NCBI GenBank assembly: GCA_950295325.1
Contig: OX485805.1
Coordinates: forward strand, 32,167,501-32,231,500
Direction of reading: 5' to 3'
Origin: Polytrichum commune
Lineage: Eukaryota; Streptophyta; Polytrichopsida; Polytrichales; Polytrichaceae
DNA: 64,000 nt
Shown here: piece after piece, positions 23,591 through 36,429 of the stretch
Layout: every line of letters starts with the position of its first letter
Position numbering within the stretch: the first letter of the stretch is position 1
Notes under the pieces: generated by a model
What the model saw: the letters and a program-made list of their open reading frames with translations, nothing else
Told to the model about the DNA's origin: nothing
Databases searched by the model: none
Position numbers and translations under genes: made by a program

Positions 23591-24344
23591 CTGTAGCAGC
23601 TGTACAGATGATTAACTTTTAAACCAAAAACTCAATTGCATGGGGATTACAGAATTTGTTACAAGCGCTCCACCAGCCTGCTCAACTGAACTTCTATACA
23701 CTTGGAAATGAGATATGCCACTTGATAAAAGGGCACAGGAAACAGAAATGGTACATGCCTGCCACCTTAACATCAAAGCAAAGAACGGTAATAGGTAACG
23801 GTAATAGGTAGCCTCCTGCCTTTGACTGAACCACTAAATGTCCAGGGGCGAAGGTAACAAATCCCAAAACCCAGATACTTGTCAGGAAAGTTTGGATTGA
23901 GATTTGGCACCCATGGGTAACCATTATGAAGCATTCAAATCCACAGGCAATCCCATGATGTCTTACTCCTTCACCATGGAATTTGCAATATCTCAGTCCC
24001 AAGTGGTGTGCCTACAGTCAATTAGACTAATTAACTGTATAAGTATGACTTGTACCTTGAAAACATTGTCGTGAATTACATATATTCAGGTACCTCCTGT
24101 CGTTGCACAAATGAAGAAGCAGAACATCGGTGTTGCAATTATGAAGGACTCATTCGACTTCCCCCTTGGTCCATGATATCTGGGCACCCTACTTAATTGG
24201 TAGTGTTCATCTGCAATTCCTTCCATGCAAGGTTACTCAACAAGTGTTAATATATTTAGCAAAAGTCGGCTAAAGTGCCCGCCCGGCTCCCTCTGGGTAT
24301 TCTTCCTTGCAAGGATGTAGGGCAGATTGAGACTTTGAGGGTGT

Positions 24345-24530
24345 GTGATTGGACATTCAATAGGAGATTGGACTAAGAAAAGTTTACAAAAATGGATTCA
24401 TAATCAAGCTTCAAGGTATAGATACTTAAATAAATCGGAAAAGACTCTTCGAAAAGACCGAGTTTGGTTCGAACAGGCAAAGCGGAGTATTCGGCATGCC
24501 ATAGAACTGAACCGAGAATGCAATTACTAA
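24345..24530 (+). other. short Arg/Lys/Asn-rich reading frame, unidentified
   Basis: Sixty-one codons ending IRHAIELNRECNY. The composition, rich in R, K, N and Y, differs from neighbouring non-coding frames and could suggest an organelle-derived or decayed coding fragment, but no match is known to me. It is not supported as a gene. Confidence 0.15.
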
Positions 24531-24599
24531 GAAATTTAATATTATCAAGATGACTGTAAGCAATTTTTGCTTACTTTCTACTCAATTTGTCGTTGTTAG

Positions 24600-26990
24600 T
24601 TTGATTTCAAAAGATGGCTGGCAGAGTGGACTTTCACAAAACACTTCAGAACCAAATGTATAGGAAGCTTTCTAGTTCTTCGTCGAGAACGCATTCTGCA
24701 GATAAATCAACTAGCACTAGAGAGTTGAAGAAAGTTAAATAGGATTTCTAAAAGTTTGAGATCTAGAAGTTGTTATGGAAAAAACTCCCTTGTTATGTAG
24801 CTCCCCCTGCAATAGGGCATTTGTCATGCTCCAGCTCCTCAATCTTCTCCTGATGTCCCAGAAGCTCTACAAATGGGGTGTTATGAGCACCAGCAATCTT
24901 GCAAACTGACAATATGATATTTGGACTATAAAAGAAAGCAAGCCGACAAACACGTCCAAGGACAACTTAAAGAAGGCAGGAGGAGGGACTTTCTGTCCGC
25001 AATCTCTCGTTTTAAGTGCACAACCTTTCCACCTGAAAACAAACCGACCCCAAAATCGGCAGCAGCCTCAGTATATAGCTCATGAATCTGCTAATTAGTG
25101 ACTCTAAGTTTGATGCTTTTGAAAAACACTGGCTGAGGGCTCCGACCTCATTTCACAGAGAGAATGTGAGAGTTTGATTACCATACATGTTTGTTCTTAG
25201 CGGTTTGTAAGTAAGAAACACTCAAGATCTCTCAATAATGCAGACAACATAGAATTGGAGATTGAGGAAACAACCTCTGATTCAGAAGACTTCAGAGATG
25301 GGGTGTTGATGAGTTGGCTCAATGCTGCTTGCGAGACTTGGATTGCGACCCTAAATTAACCACGTTTACCACTGGAAACGTCAAGTTGTGATGGAAAGCG
25401 GTTAAATTGAAACTTCCATTTTGCGGTGCAATCCAAGTGTGGGGTGTTCCCATTATAAGATCCAACACTTTCCCATAAGCACATATGTAGCTGAGGTTGC
25501 ATCCATTGCCGGAATTGCATAATTAGGTGGGTAGACAGACCATAAGAAAACAAACAGTATTTTAAGCAAAAGAGGCTAGCTCTTAAATCACACAAGCAGC
25601 AAACAAATAAGCCTTCCACAGACAGACAGAGACATTGTTAGGATCCCACAAAACCCTAACGATACTGGAACACATTTCTGAAGATCTTCTTCAATGCCAC
25701 TCATAAGTTAGTCATGTGGACGTGTCATCGCATTTTTTTCCATCGCAGAACTATAAGGTTAATAAGGTGTCAGTGAAACAACTTCTACTTTGCACTATTG
25801 CAATCACACTTTTGCACAGTTGCACTTCGCAGTTTGGGGTATTCATTGTCACGTACACTATTTGCGAAGGGCCTGAAGTAGATACCTAGAGGTCTCGAAG
25901 TGTCACTTCCACTAATTGTCAATATGATTCTCTTCGTCAACATAAGTAATTTTTTTAGTGAAAATTAATCTACATATTGATATTTAGAGTAGCACATTGG
26001 GATACTACAGATGATAGTCTTACATTTTTGTATGCAAGGGGAATATTTTTGAGCATACTAATGGCCAGTGTCATGTGTTTACATTTTAGTATGCAATAAG
26101 AAGTTTTGCTTTAGAATACTATTGTCAAGTGTTTGTGTACACTTTAGTCAACTTGTACACCATTGTGTAACATAGGCATGCACCTCATAACACAATTGAA
26201 CATACTCATGTCAAGATCTCAGTTAGCACACTTGAACGCCAAGTGTCATGCAATGACACTAATGGTTGATCATCAATGTAACTCAGCATACACCACAAAA
26301 CAAGGTAAGTGACTACTACACACATGACACTGAATACCGTAAATGATATAGAGCAATGTGGTTGAATATTAAGTTACTTTTGTCTCAAATTGTTCCCTTG
26401 ATTGTTTATGGCAATGTTCTTGTTTACTTCAATATTTCCTTTGCTAAATGTTTTTGGCATGGGAGAGGTGTGCTAGTATTAAAAAAATGAAAGGGAAGTT
26501 TTTCCATTCAAGTGAAAAACATAGTACATTCTTTATTAGCATTGAGTGCCACTTACTATTCAAATTACACTATGCTATGATAATTTGCTAGATTTCAATT
26601 TTGACCAAACCAAAGTCAAACACATGTTTTGGACATTGTAGATCTAAATGACTAAACTTGGTAAATTTTTACACTCTAAGTTTAAAATTATAGCATTGCA
26701 CAACTCCAAATAGTAGTGATACTAAATGTCACTGACGGTGTTCTTATAATTAGGAAAGAGAGTACATATCAATGAAAGAGTTTGTTTAAAACGTTGTAAA
26801 TAATCTTATGTACCATATATATTTTCTAAGTGAAGTGGATGTGCTTGAATGTGTGCTTCACCTTAAACAAGACTTTTGGTGGAGGGCATAATATCTTCAT
26901 GATGGAACCTATCTAATTGTCCTTTCTCCAATTATGGTGCAAGCCCATATCTCACATTGGGACTCCTTGAGTATTCCATTCGTGTTGTAC
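24600..26990. other. intergenic, no gene recognised
   Basis: Frames are short. The one at 25356-25619 on the minus strand has no recognised motif. If the terminal-exon-like sequence at 23.4 kb is real, upstream exons could lie here, but none was identified. Confidence 0.4.
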
Positions 26991-26992
26991 TT

Positions 26993-27302
26993 AAGGCAGT
27001 TAGGGTGAGTTTCCATGTAGGTTGCTTACCCATCATATACATATGGGAATAAGGACAAAGGTAGATGGGAATATGGTGGGGGTAGTGTTCGTATGTGCCA
27101 ACCAATTATTGCTATTTCAAGTGTTTAGTGGGGGTATGGAAGTCAAGTGGCCCATGGCCTCAACCCTCCGCACTCTAGTAGGCGCCCATAATGTGGTTGG
27201 TTGCTTGCTTTTGTAATCTTCATGAGAACACCTCCAATGCATTATTTATCTAGAATCTAGTGGGTGAGCGGCCTACATGGAAGTTCACCCTAAGCCACCT
27301 TC
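26993..27302. mobile_element. MITE-like element, about 310 bp with about 40-bp inverted ends
   Basis: The left end includes TTAGGGTGAGTTTCCATG and GTAGGTTGCTTACCCA. The right end carries the reverse complement with a few changes (TGGGTGAGCGGCCTACATGG, then TCACCCTAAGCC). The interior is non-coding and no transposase is present. The target duplication was not clear. Confidence 0.6.
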
Positions 27303-28017
27303 GTGCCCCCATGCTCACATGGGCATGGGTAGAAGGTTGTGAATGGACATCACACGTCATTGTATTACATTGATGTTTCTTTTTTAGTTTTTTCCTTTTT
27401 CTTTTCATTCCTTTCATGTTGTCACATACTTGTAAATACTCTATGATATGTGCAATTAGGTTACCTTTACAAATAGGTTGCCTCTTTACCCATGCATTAT
27501 CTTGGGTGAATATCAAATTACAAAAATTATTGTTCATTTATCCTTGTAGCAATCACAAGTAAAAAAAATTCATGTATTTTTTTAGTGTGATAATAAATAT
27601 TCAAAATAGTGTGGAATACCGATAAATTATTGTGGGGCAACCTAATTGCCCATATCAATATAGCTTGGACCACATGCTATCCTAGATTGGTACACTATGG
27701 TCCTCAAGGTTCCCCACCTTTCCATAACGGTGGGCAACAGCCTAACCATACATGTTGTCTATGAGATTGCAAGTCTTTTAGGTATAAATAGGTAATTGTG
27801 TAACTCTAAATGGTAATTCACATACATTGAAAGAAAATGTGCAATTGGTTACCTGTTAGTTTTGGAGTTTTGAATTTTGAGTTTTGCATCATTTTCCATT
27901 TCGGATTCTGATCCTGCTTCTTCAATTTGAACTCAATTTTCCACCATTGTCTACTTCGATTGTGCTAACTAACTTCTCTTCAATTTAATCTCAGTATCTT
28001 CTTCTTCCTTCTTCCTT

Positions 28018-28360
28018 CTTCTTCTTCAATTTGCTTGATCTCGTTTGGTAGTTCAGATTCTTGCTTGTCTTCTCAAAGCATCATATTACTCTTCTCTAAT
28101 TTTTACTTCATCTTGTGGGTTGAACGGATTCTCTGTTCTTTCACAATGATTTCCTTTGCACATATATGTTGATTTGGGGTCTTTTTCTTCAATCTGCTTG
28201 ATCTCGTGTATGGGTTCAGAGCCTTGTTTGTCTTCTTCTGAAAGCATTAGATTCTTCTCCAGTTTTGCTTCATTAGACGGATTGAACGGATTCTTGCTCT
28301 TCCACAATAATTTCCGTTGCACATCTGTGTTGAAGTGGTTGCTTTGTGCATACGAATGTT
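28018..28360 (+). promoter_or_regulatory. dioxygenase 5' region with 165-bp tandem duplication
   Basis: CT-rich sequence just upstream of the dioxygenase start codon. A unit of about 165 bp occurs twice (about 28020-28180 and 28185-28350), sharing blocks such as GCTTGATCTCGT and GGATTGAACGGATTC. CT-rich tracts are frequent in plant core promoters and 5' leaders. No certain TATA box was found. The minus-strand frame across it is a by-product of the duplication. Confidence 0.45.
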
Positions 28361-28398
28361 GATGATATGAGTAGGGGAGTGTTGCGTAGGATGCCAAG

Positions 28399-31169
28399 AT
28401 GACGACCCCATCGGCGGCGAGCATCATCCAAAATTCCGGACTACTGCGGTCTCACACCCTCGCAGACTATGTGAACAACATTAGCCATGATCAGCCTAAT
28501 ATTTCCGCAACAACTACTACTACTCTGGAGCTACCTCTCATCGACCTGCACAGTCCCCTAGCGCACAAGAGCTTGGCTGCCGCGTGCCGCGACTGGGGCT
28601 TCTTCCAGCTCCAAAATCACGGTTTGCCGCGGCAGGTGTTGGATGGGCTGCGATCGCACGCCCACTCGTTCTTCGAGCTCCCCCTAGCGCAAAAAGAGAA
28701 GGCAGCCTGTTGCAACGCTACCAATTTCTTTGGCTATGGTGTGGTGAAAGCCAGGACTTACTTCCCCAACGCTTGGATGGAAGCTTTCGATATGGAGTGG
28801 ACACCGGATCGCCGTGTCAGACAGCATGTGGAGAGGATAGGCCTCCGAGGTGATGAATTGAAGAGCTTCTGGTGAGAATGTGGGAATCTTCATCCTCTTC
28901 AATCTTACAATGTCAGAGTGTTGCATTTGGTCATCTTGTCATTTGGCAGCTTTCAATGGAGGACAGTAACACATGAGAAGCCTTATTTGGTTGAATATAC
29001 AAGTAGGACATTACAGGGGAGAAGACGATCACATTCAAGGGGTAATGTATTTCTGAAGTTTGCCAGCTTCTGGTGAGCATGTGGGGCTTTTCCTTTCCAT
29101 TCATCCTCTTCAATCTTAGAATTTCAGAGTGTCATGTCATTTGAGTCATCTTGTGATGATGTGCCAGCTTTCAATTGAGGACAGTAACACATGAAAAGCC
29201 TTACCTGGCATCAGGCTGAATGTACAAGTAGGACACTATAGGAGAGAAGTTGATCATATTTGAGGGGTGATGTAGTTCTGAAGATTGCCAGCTTCTGGTG
29301 ATCTTGTGGGGGATCTCCTCTCACCTTCCACATTGACACGATTTTGGGAATTCAGGGTGTTGCATTTAGGCCATCTTGTGATGTGCCAGCTTTCAATGGA
29401 GGACAGTAACACATGAAAAGCCTTATTTGGCTGATATGTAGCAGATTCTTTATTCTAAAATAGGCTTGAGGGCTTGAGTAACTTTTTAAATAACCTGCCC
29501 AAATCATCAGGTTGAATGTTCCGTAGGACATTGTAGGGGAGAAGCTGAGCACATTCAGGGGGTTTTGAAGTTTGACAGCTTTTGGTTAGCTTGTGTGGAT
29601 CTTCTCTCACCTTCTTCCACATTGACATGATTTTGGGATCTGAGAGTGTTGCATTTAGGTCATTGAGGGACTCTAATTGAAGATAACAGTTAAAATTGAG
29701 ATGATTGTGCTATTGAAGGCACTCAAATTGTTCCTTGGAAGGACACTTCTTGTTGTGAATACCAGGAATAGGTACCCACCTTTATTTTGCTATTTCCTAC
29801 CCCATGCTAAATACGCAAGTAGCAAATGCATGTTAGGGCAGTAGTACATTTTCTGACACAGTTATACAAGATGAAAGTGTTCCTACCATGAGGTAATATT
29901 GCATGTGAGAGCCTTCGTATTAGATTCAAGTTCGATGAGAATATGTTGGTGTGGAATTTTCATTGTGAATATCAATATGCACAATTTGTTAGGCTGCTCT
30001 TCGTTTGATACCTCGCCCCGAACTTACAAGTAGGAAAAGGAAAAATAACATAGGGGAACATAATGGTTTATGTTTTGTAGTCTTGTTGTGTGGGCAGTGG
30101 TGTTGTTGAGGATTATGCCACAGGGGCAGAGAAGCTAGCAGTGCAGCTCACAGAATTGGTGGCAGAAGGGCTTGGCATCAAATCCACCACATTCTCGCAA
30201 TACTTTGAGGAATCCAGCACCTCCACTGTGCGGATGAACTATTACCCGCCCTGCCCCCAGCCTTCTAAAACATTAGGTATCTTGCCCCACTCCGATTTCA
30301 ACATCTTCACCATCCTGCTGCAAGACACAGTCCCTGGCTTGCAGGTGCTCAAGGACAATGAGTGGATCACTGTGCAGCCAAGCCAGGATGCATTGGTTGT
30401 CAATGTCGGGGATGCCTTTCAGGTGGGTGTCAGCTTTGCCCTGCCCTTATTTTGCCCAACCTTCATGAAACTTGGAGCTCATACATACATATATAGATGT
30501 ATATTTATGAGAAAGGCTCTCCACCCAACCTTAATGAAGGAAGTTACCTAACTTGATGATCTTCCTCTCACCCCAGCCCCTTATATTCATATGTAGGTTA
30601 CACTTGTAGTCTCTTGACACTTCGTGTCAAGATACTAGAACACCGATCACTTGGTTGTTTATGTAGTTATCTAGACTGTTTAAGGTCTTTTGAGGCCTTT
30701 TGGTTTGAACTACCTTAGACTCTAGGACCCTGATGAGGACGGTGCTAAGAAATCTCTAATTCACATGCCACTGCTAAGCACTTGGAAGTTCCACCTTAAA
30801 TGGTTGCGGAACTGAAACTCTGAAATTCCAAGCATTGCTGAATTGCATCTATTATGTCCCCTTTGCATAATCTCCTCACTTCTTTGATTCATTGTGTCCA
30901 TGACGTGTTTGTGGGCATAGGCATGGAGTAACACAAGGGTGAAAAACGTGATGCACAGGGCCCTTGTGAACCCTAATGTCCCTAGGCTGTCGGTTGTGTA
31001 CTTCTTCGGACCCCATCCTGAGACACTGATAGTACCTCCACCTGAGCTCGTTGACAGTGAGTATCCTATCAAATATCGCACCTTCGTCTACAAGGAAATG
31101 GTGGAGCAGGTTTTCAAAGTCAAAGGGAAGCCAATTTTTGAGAGCCCCCTTCAAAGTTTCCTCCATTGA
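28399..31169 (+). CDS. 2-oxoglutarate/Fe(II)-dependent dioxygenase (DOXC-type), three exons
   Basis: Exons 28399-28871, 30098-30422 and 30921-31169 join with matching phases at GT-AG borders into 348 residues, the usual length for plant soluble dioxygenases. The N-terminal (DIOX_N-like) part has LPLIDLHS and CRDWGFFQLQNHGLP. The catalytic core has the iron ligands His222 and Asp224 (PHSDFNIFTILLQD) and His278 (NVMHRALVN), and the 2-oxoglutarate-binding Arg288 and Ser290 (RLSVVYF). Such enzymes hydroxylate or desaturate small molecules using iron, oxygen and 2-oxoglutarate in the cytosol. The sequence resembles the gibberellin 2-oxidase/related DOXC group, but the substrate cannot be assigned. 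Intron 1 carries copies of its own donor region. No disabling change was seen. Confidence 0.88.
28861..29600 (+). repeat. intron tandem repeats derived from the exon 1 donor region
   Basis: Four related units of about 200-280 bp start near 28861, 29066, 29287 and 29574. Each begins with an AGCTTCTGGTGA-like sequence, the exon 1 end plus donor site, and includes CAGCTTTCAATGGAGGACAG or similar. The first unit is the real exon-intron border. The second (29066) also keeps CTGGTGAGC, so it is a possible decoy donor. Confidence 0.65.
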
Positions 31170-32890
31170 CCTTTAACAGGTTCATCCTCAAGGATACCTA
31201 ATCCTCTGACAGAAGAAACAGATCCCTCAACATGTAGTCTGGCAAGACTCATACCTGATCCAGAAAGCGTATGGCAGTCTGGAACATCCTCTGTGTAAGC
31301 ACTGCTACCTTCTCTGCATAACCCTAATGTCTCAATGTGGGCTTTCCTGAAGGATCTGCCACTCAAGATGCGTCTAATAACCAGGACAGCAAAGGGATCC
31401 TCTTGCCAACCCTAATGTCCTAATGGGTGGTGAGAATGTAGTTAAATAAAAAATGTATTATATTTCAACTTGTTGATGTAATGTGCTAACCTACCCTGCT
31501 GGATGGCAGAATTTTTTGTTTTGTTGGCAAGTGGGCCTCAAATCAGGCCCAACTTACCCTAAACCACTCTTGCTTTCATTTAGAACATAAGTGTACATTT
31601 AAGAGTGCCTTGTGTTTGTAGCAGTTGTTGTTTGAGAATCCATGTCTTAAAGTATGACAAAGCCATACACACGCCTGAGTCCAAATGATCAATACAAATG
31701 CTGAGAAAAATGTTGTGTTCACAGAAACTTCCTTGATAACTATTGAACGTGTTGAGTTCAAAGAAACAAGTGGCTAGTTGCAAGAGTGCTTTGTCCTAGT
31801 ATTATCTTGCATATGAACGGGAATATGTTGAGCTTGCTAAAAATCGTAAGTTAGGTGACAATTGCATGCAATCGTGAGTTCCCATGTACCTAGTATATGT
31901 ATCGTTTAAGGTAATAAGATAGCTTTTGCTTTTACTCTATTTGAATGAACTATTCTTAACTCCTTGAGGATAGAGGCTACACTTTTGGCTCATTTCAAAT
32001 ACCATCACTAAGTCTTTTCCTCACAGGGCATAGCCAATAAAACCACTTCATGTTGTATAATTTGTTTTTGGTTTTGTTATTTTATAAATATTATTGGCTC
32101 TGCCTTAAGGAAAGAGACCTAAGGGTGGTCTGTGAAATGAACCGAAGTTTGATAGCCAATTTGAAGTGGCCACATATGTGTTGTGATTTTGTGGTGTTAG
32201 TAAGTCAAGTGGAGTCAAGTGGAGTCCAACTATAACTTAAGTGAGTGTTGATATAAAGTGGTTTCTTAAATGAGCCAAAGTTTGGCCTTGGTTGGACATC
32301 CTACTGGAATTAGCCATGTGTGCAAGTTAAATAGGGTAGAGTATTTGATGCAAATGAGAATTGTATGTTGTTTTCTTGAATAGTGTGGGTAGTTCATGGG
32401 TGCTTTTTTTTTACCAGCCACCCTAAAGTATATGATCAATGTCTTGTCATGCATATTTTCAAACTCTTAGTCTTATGCTTTCAAGACAAATATGTTCCCA
32501 AAGTGATTGGTGTTAACTTATGATGACCACTGAACATGTTGTGTTTTCAATAAGTATGAATGGAATTTTGTGAATCCCTTTTCCAGTTGGGAGAATAAAT
32601 GCTTCTCAATGCGATCTAATAGGGCGTGTGAGAAACCTCAAGAAATGCATATTTATCTCTATGCTTGTTGAATCTCTATCCACACATATTCACTTGGAAC
32701 ACCACATTTTTGGTATGATTTAGCATTGGGAACATCATATATGTTCAACCATCATGAATTGTTTTCATGCAAATTGGCACGCAATCATTGGGTGATAACC
32801 ATAAGACTAGACAGGGACACACAAAGAATAATGGAGAATAATGAAGGCTACTCTACTTAGCGTATGTAAGCATACGATCAGCTCGGATCA
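31170..32890. other. dioxygenase downstream and intergenic DNA
   Basis: Nothing coding was recognised. The first 200-300 bases are probably the 3' UTR. A segment near 32805-32875 resembles one near 34440-34510, on the other side of the RING gene (shared AGACTAGACA, GGGACACA and CTACTTAGC blocks). Confidence 0.4.
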
Positions 32891-32892
32891 AC

Positions 32893-33435
32893 TCAATCCT
32901 TGACGAGTGCCCATGCTAACTCGTTCAGATCAGGGTCCTCATCAACCTTAGGTGCCTCCGCATCTAGACAAATGTCTTCATCATCGAAGTTCATATCTTC
33001 CACATCAAAATTATTCTCTAATGAAGGTAACCATATTTGCAGGCCGTCCTCATCTTGCAAGATATCAATTTGGGGTGCTGGGATCCCTTCATGTGTGTTC
33101 GGAGCCTGAATTTGAGGATGCTCCGCTTGTGGGACATGATGAGGCAAACACTGATCTGTTGACTCTATCCTGCCATTCGACCGAAATGGAATGACATTTG
33201 CGTCGCGACTCACAGCAGCTCTGCACACAGGGCATGATCTGGGCTGACGACGGTCAAGCCAGGTGTAAAGACATGGCCTACAATACACGTGCCCGCAGGT
33301 CATGGTTACGGGAGTCCAAGCAAAAAGAAAACAGTTGTTGCAGCTGAGGAGTATTTCAGTCCTCTCGTGCGAGGTTGCGCCGCTGGACAAATCATTTAAC
33401 AAATCATTGATCAGATTTTGTTGCTCGCGGTTCAC
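32893..33435 (-). CDS. RING-finger (C3HC4) protein, RMA/RNF5-like, no membrane anchor
   Basis: A 180-residue, single-exon open frame. Residues 32-71 form a complete C3HC4 RING: Cys32, Cys35, Cys47, His49, Cys52, Cys55, Cys68 and Cys71 (CNNC, CGHVYCRPC, CPVC). The CGH.YC.PCLY.WL spacing is like RMA1/RNF5-type E3 ubiquitin ligases, which normally sit in the ER membrane through a C-terminal hydrophobic helix. Here that helix is absent and the C-terminal third is acidic (residues about 140-175). The product would be a soluble E3 ligase transferring ubiquitin from an E2. The ATG at 33435 is the first in frame and lies about 30 residues before the RING. No stop or frameshift is seen. Confidence 0.82.
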   Translation of the reverse strand: MNREQQNLINDLLNDLSSGATSHERTEILLSCNNCFLFAWTPVTMTCGHVYCRPCLYTWLDRRQPRSCPVCRAAVSRDANVIPFRSNGRIESTDQCLPHHVPQAEHPQIQAPNTHEGIPAPQIDILQDEDGLQIWLPSLENNFDVEDMNFDDEDICLDAEAPKVDEDPDLNELAWALVKD

Positions 33436-33439
33436 ATAT

Positions 33440-35300
33440 AAATTTCTATTAACCTCTTAATCATCGCAAAAATGCAGCCCATATTTCCATTGTTTGTCTA
33501 TGACTGCGAGCACCAAGAGGGTAGCTGAGTTAAATCAGCGCATGCACCTCCAAATCTCCAGCTTGTGAATAAGGTCAGGTCTAATCTGAGCGTGAGAAAA
33601 GTAACAGACGCATCATTTCAATGCAGCGTATATGTTTAGGGTTTACTAATGTTTCAGAGGTCGACTTGACTACAGGTGACGTCTAGGAGCGACCGACACA
33701 AAGCATTTGACCTATAAGCTGATTAATCTCAAAGCAGATTCCTGAATGAATCCACTCTCCGTGTACATAATTATGTGCAACCAGGTGCCCGTTTATGTGG
33801 ATATGCTAATTATTCTATCTAGCTTTTGATTTGACAAGTGAAGATTTATTGATTACCCTAGGGTTCGAATTACTAAATGGCCTTAATTTGGTGGTTGATT
33901 ACGCCATGCTTGATCTTATCGCGAACAAAAGTATCGCCCTTTACAATAATATCAGGTCGACATGAATATGATCACAAGAAGCCACCAACAAATATCACTG
34001 CACACTGATATCTAGCCAGTTTCCGCGTCCAATTCATCACAAGCAAGACCTGGTCCAAAGCTTATAAATTGTTGTTCGCAACAAAAGAAACTCAAAGAAA
34101 AGAGAAATTTGCAAGCATAGAAGCATTTACCGGAAACAGGAGTTCAGGCGCTTTTCGAAGACTTACAGGTTTAGCAAGATGAAGCTGGTTCAACGCTGAT
34201 GGTCGCCTGGCAGTAATCCAGATTTAATTGCAGTTGAATGTTCGCACTATGACAATGCAAGCAACTGGGACGCAGCAACGCGCAATACTACAAAGTACAA
34301 TGATCTCTCAAGCTTGAGAAGGCTTTCATACCCACAGTAAGGAATGGGGGAGCAGGTCTGCGAGGTCTAGATATAAATATGCCATATCACCATTCCTAGC
34401 TGCTCTTAGTAGCTCCATGGCTTCATCCAAACTACCGAGACCAAGCTCTGAGAAATCCAGATAAGACTAGACAAGGGACACAAACACTCATGAGAATTAG
34501 AGAGGATACCCTACTTAGCTTAATCAAGCCTGGGCAATATTCTTCCCATTTGTAATGATTCAAGCGTCAAGGCAAAATTTTGAAACTTGTGTTCCTTTAA
34601 AGTTTTTTATTTAAAATGATCACTCCCAATCTAATGAGTTTTTATTGCCGAAGACACCAACATATAATATAGAAGTTTCCTACTCGGGTATTCTTCTACT
34701 AAACAAGATCAGACCTAGAGTGCAGTCACTAAGGCTAGAAGAACGACATACGTAATGTTAATGTGTTTAGTGTAGAGCTTTGGTATGAATGATATCATCA
34801 AGTATCTTGACTAGATCTTGACACCATGTTTGTGTTAGTCATTAGGAGTTATCATTCATTTTAAGGCTCCAGATAGGTGACATACCACGAACATTGAATG
34901 TGAGGGCCATTTCAGATGCCCAAATGAGGACCAGACTTGAACATGAAATGCCTTGTTCACAAGGTGGTCACATGCAAATGATCACAGCATAATGAATCAC
35001 TAATCCAAGTTGAGAGCTCTTCCGAGAGCTCCCTCATGCTTTTCTATACGAGCAAACACATTTCATCCATATGTCCATAAGCATACCAATTATGCCTCCA
35101 TAAAGGGCTTGTGTAGTGGATGTCTCGCTGCTATACAACTCTTCATTCACTTTTCTCTTGATGCTTATGTAGTCCATCTTCATGGTGCAAATAAACACCA
35201 ACAATACTATCACAACTCATCATCCATTCTTCTCTCGCTGTTTATGTAGTCCATCTTCATGGTGCAAATCAACACCGACAATCCCACCTCATTGTTACTT
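33440..35300. other. intergenic and possible RING gene 5' region
   Basis: No gene recognised. Contains the flank-similar segment at about 34440-34510. At about 35152 and 35232 there is a short direct duplication of about 45 bp, 80 bp apart, sharing TATGTAGTCCATCTTCATGG. Confidence 0.4.
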
Positions 35301-35309
35301 GCTGCTGCT

Positions 35310-36427
35310 GTAAAAGCCTTATCCTAGTCCTTGAGCGCAAAATTTCCGACCACTCTTGCTACTGCACCTTCCCAAGCTTCAGCACACTGACCTCCACCAT
35401 TTTAATCAAACCTTTGATAGCTTCCTAATCATACATCCATTTCCCCTTCAACTGCAAATTCATGTGCATGATCGTCGCATGGGGAAAGGGCACATTCTCA
35501 CGAATACCACCCATGAGGTTCACACGGCCTTCATGCCGCTCTTGATATGCATCGATTTTGCAGCAGCAGGTGGTGAAATGTCAAAGACGACACCGATGGA
35601 GCCGAATTGCTGCAACGCTTCCGTGACGGCGAGCATGACGCCCGTGATAGGCGCAACCTTGGTTTTCTACTCGCTCGAACTTAATGTTGCAATTTTTCTC
35701 AACACGTCAAGGTTGCGACCCCATGGCAATAACCCTACCTCCCATCGCAAGAGCGACCAACACCGTGGCACCGCCAACCATCCATGTTGCTAGGGAGACG
35801 ATGACTGTCTTGCCAGCCAATAGGTTGAATGATTCCTCAGCCCGTCATAGGGCACCAACAACTTAGAGATGTGCGCCAAGTTGTTGATATGGTAACCTAA
35901 CCCCCACCGACATCCAAGAACCGTCTCTCGTTCAACACAAAATAATTCTCGAGGGACGCTTCAACGCAATCTGCGTATGTCAAGTCCTTCCACTCGCCGT
36001 GCATGAGCTTCCAAGTGCCATATGTGAACCCTTCATGTACCCCACTCAGAAAGATCGCCACAGGGTCATCTGGGCCACAGATGGTTGAGTCGACCAACAT
36101 GAGTTGGCCACGGTCATGATTGTAAGTCGGGTCCGACGGCGGCCACACATTTGATGCTGCGAAATCCGACCACACGAGGTGAGGAGTGGGGTAAAGGTAT
36201 TGGCGGCTCCCATTATAAATGTCACACATATATGGTACTCCAACAAGCAACGACAATGCGGACCACCGTGCTGCCGAGGTTGGAAAAAGAGTGAGAACTG
36301 TCTTCACTTCTGGAGGGTCACCGGGTGAAGACAAAACAAGGGCACTATGCATTTTCGGCAATCCCGCACTCTGAGAAGCCATGTATGTCATGATTCCTCT
36401 ATGCATTGTTTTAAATTCACAAAACAC
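35310..36427 (-). pseudogene. zinc-type alcohol dehydrogenase-like gene, dead
   Basis: The frame from 36427 gives an N-terminal half resembling the GroES-like fold of medium-chain dehydrogenases of the kind I know mainly from fungi: ALVLSSPGDPP, YMCDIYNGSRQYLYPTP, FLSGVHEGFTYG and NYFVLNERRFL. After a stop, pieces continue on the same strand: AHISKLLVPYDGL, AGKTVIVSLATWMVGGATV (normally the NAD(P)-binding glycine-rich turn), then VALAMGGRVIAMGSQ, FGSIGVVFDISPPAAAKS, and PHATIMHMNLQLKGKWMYD followed by a stop and IKGLIKMVEV near 35410. Several stops and frameshifts make it inactive. The reaction would have been alcohol/aldehyde oxidoreduction. Confidence 0.75.
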
Positions 36428-36429
36428 CT

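Noticed and set aside
28086-28427. 113-codon frame on the minus strand with internal repeats
   Set aside because: It is antisense to the duplicated CT-rich 5' region of the dioxygenase gene. The repeats reflect the DNA duplication, and no protein match is known.
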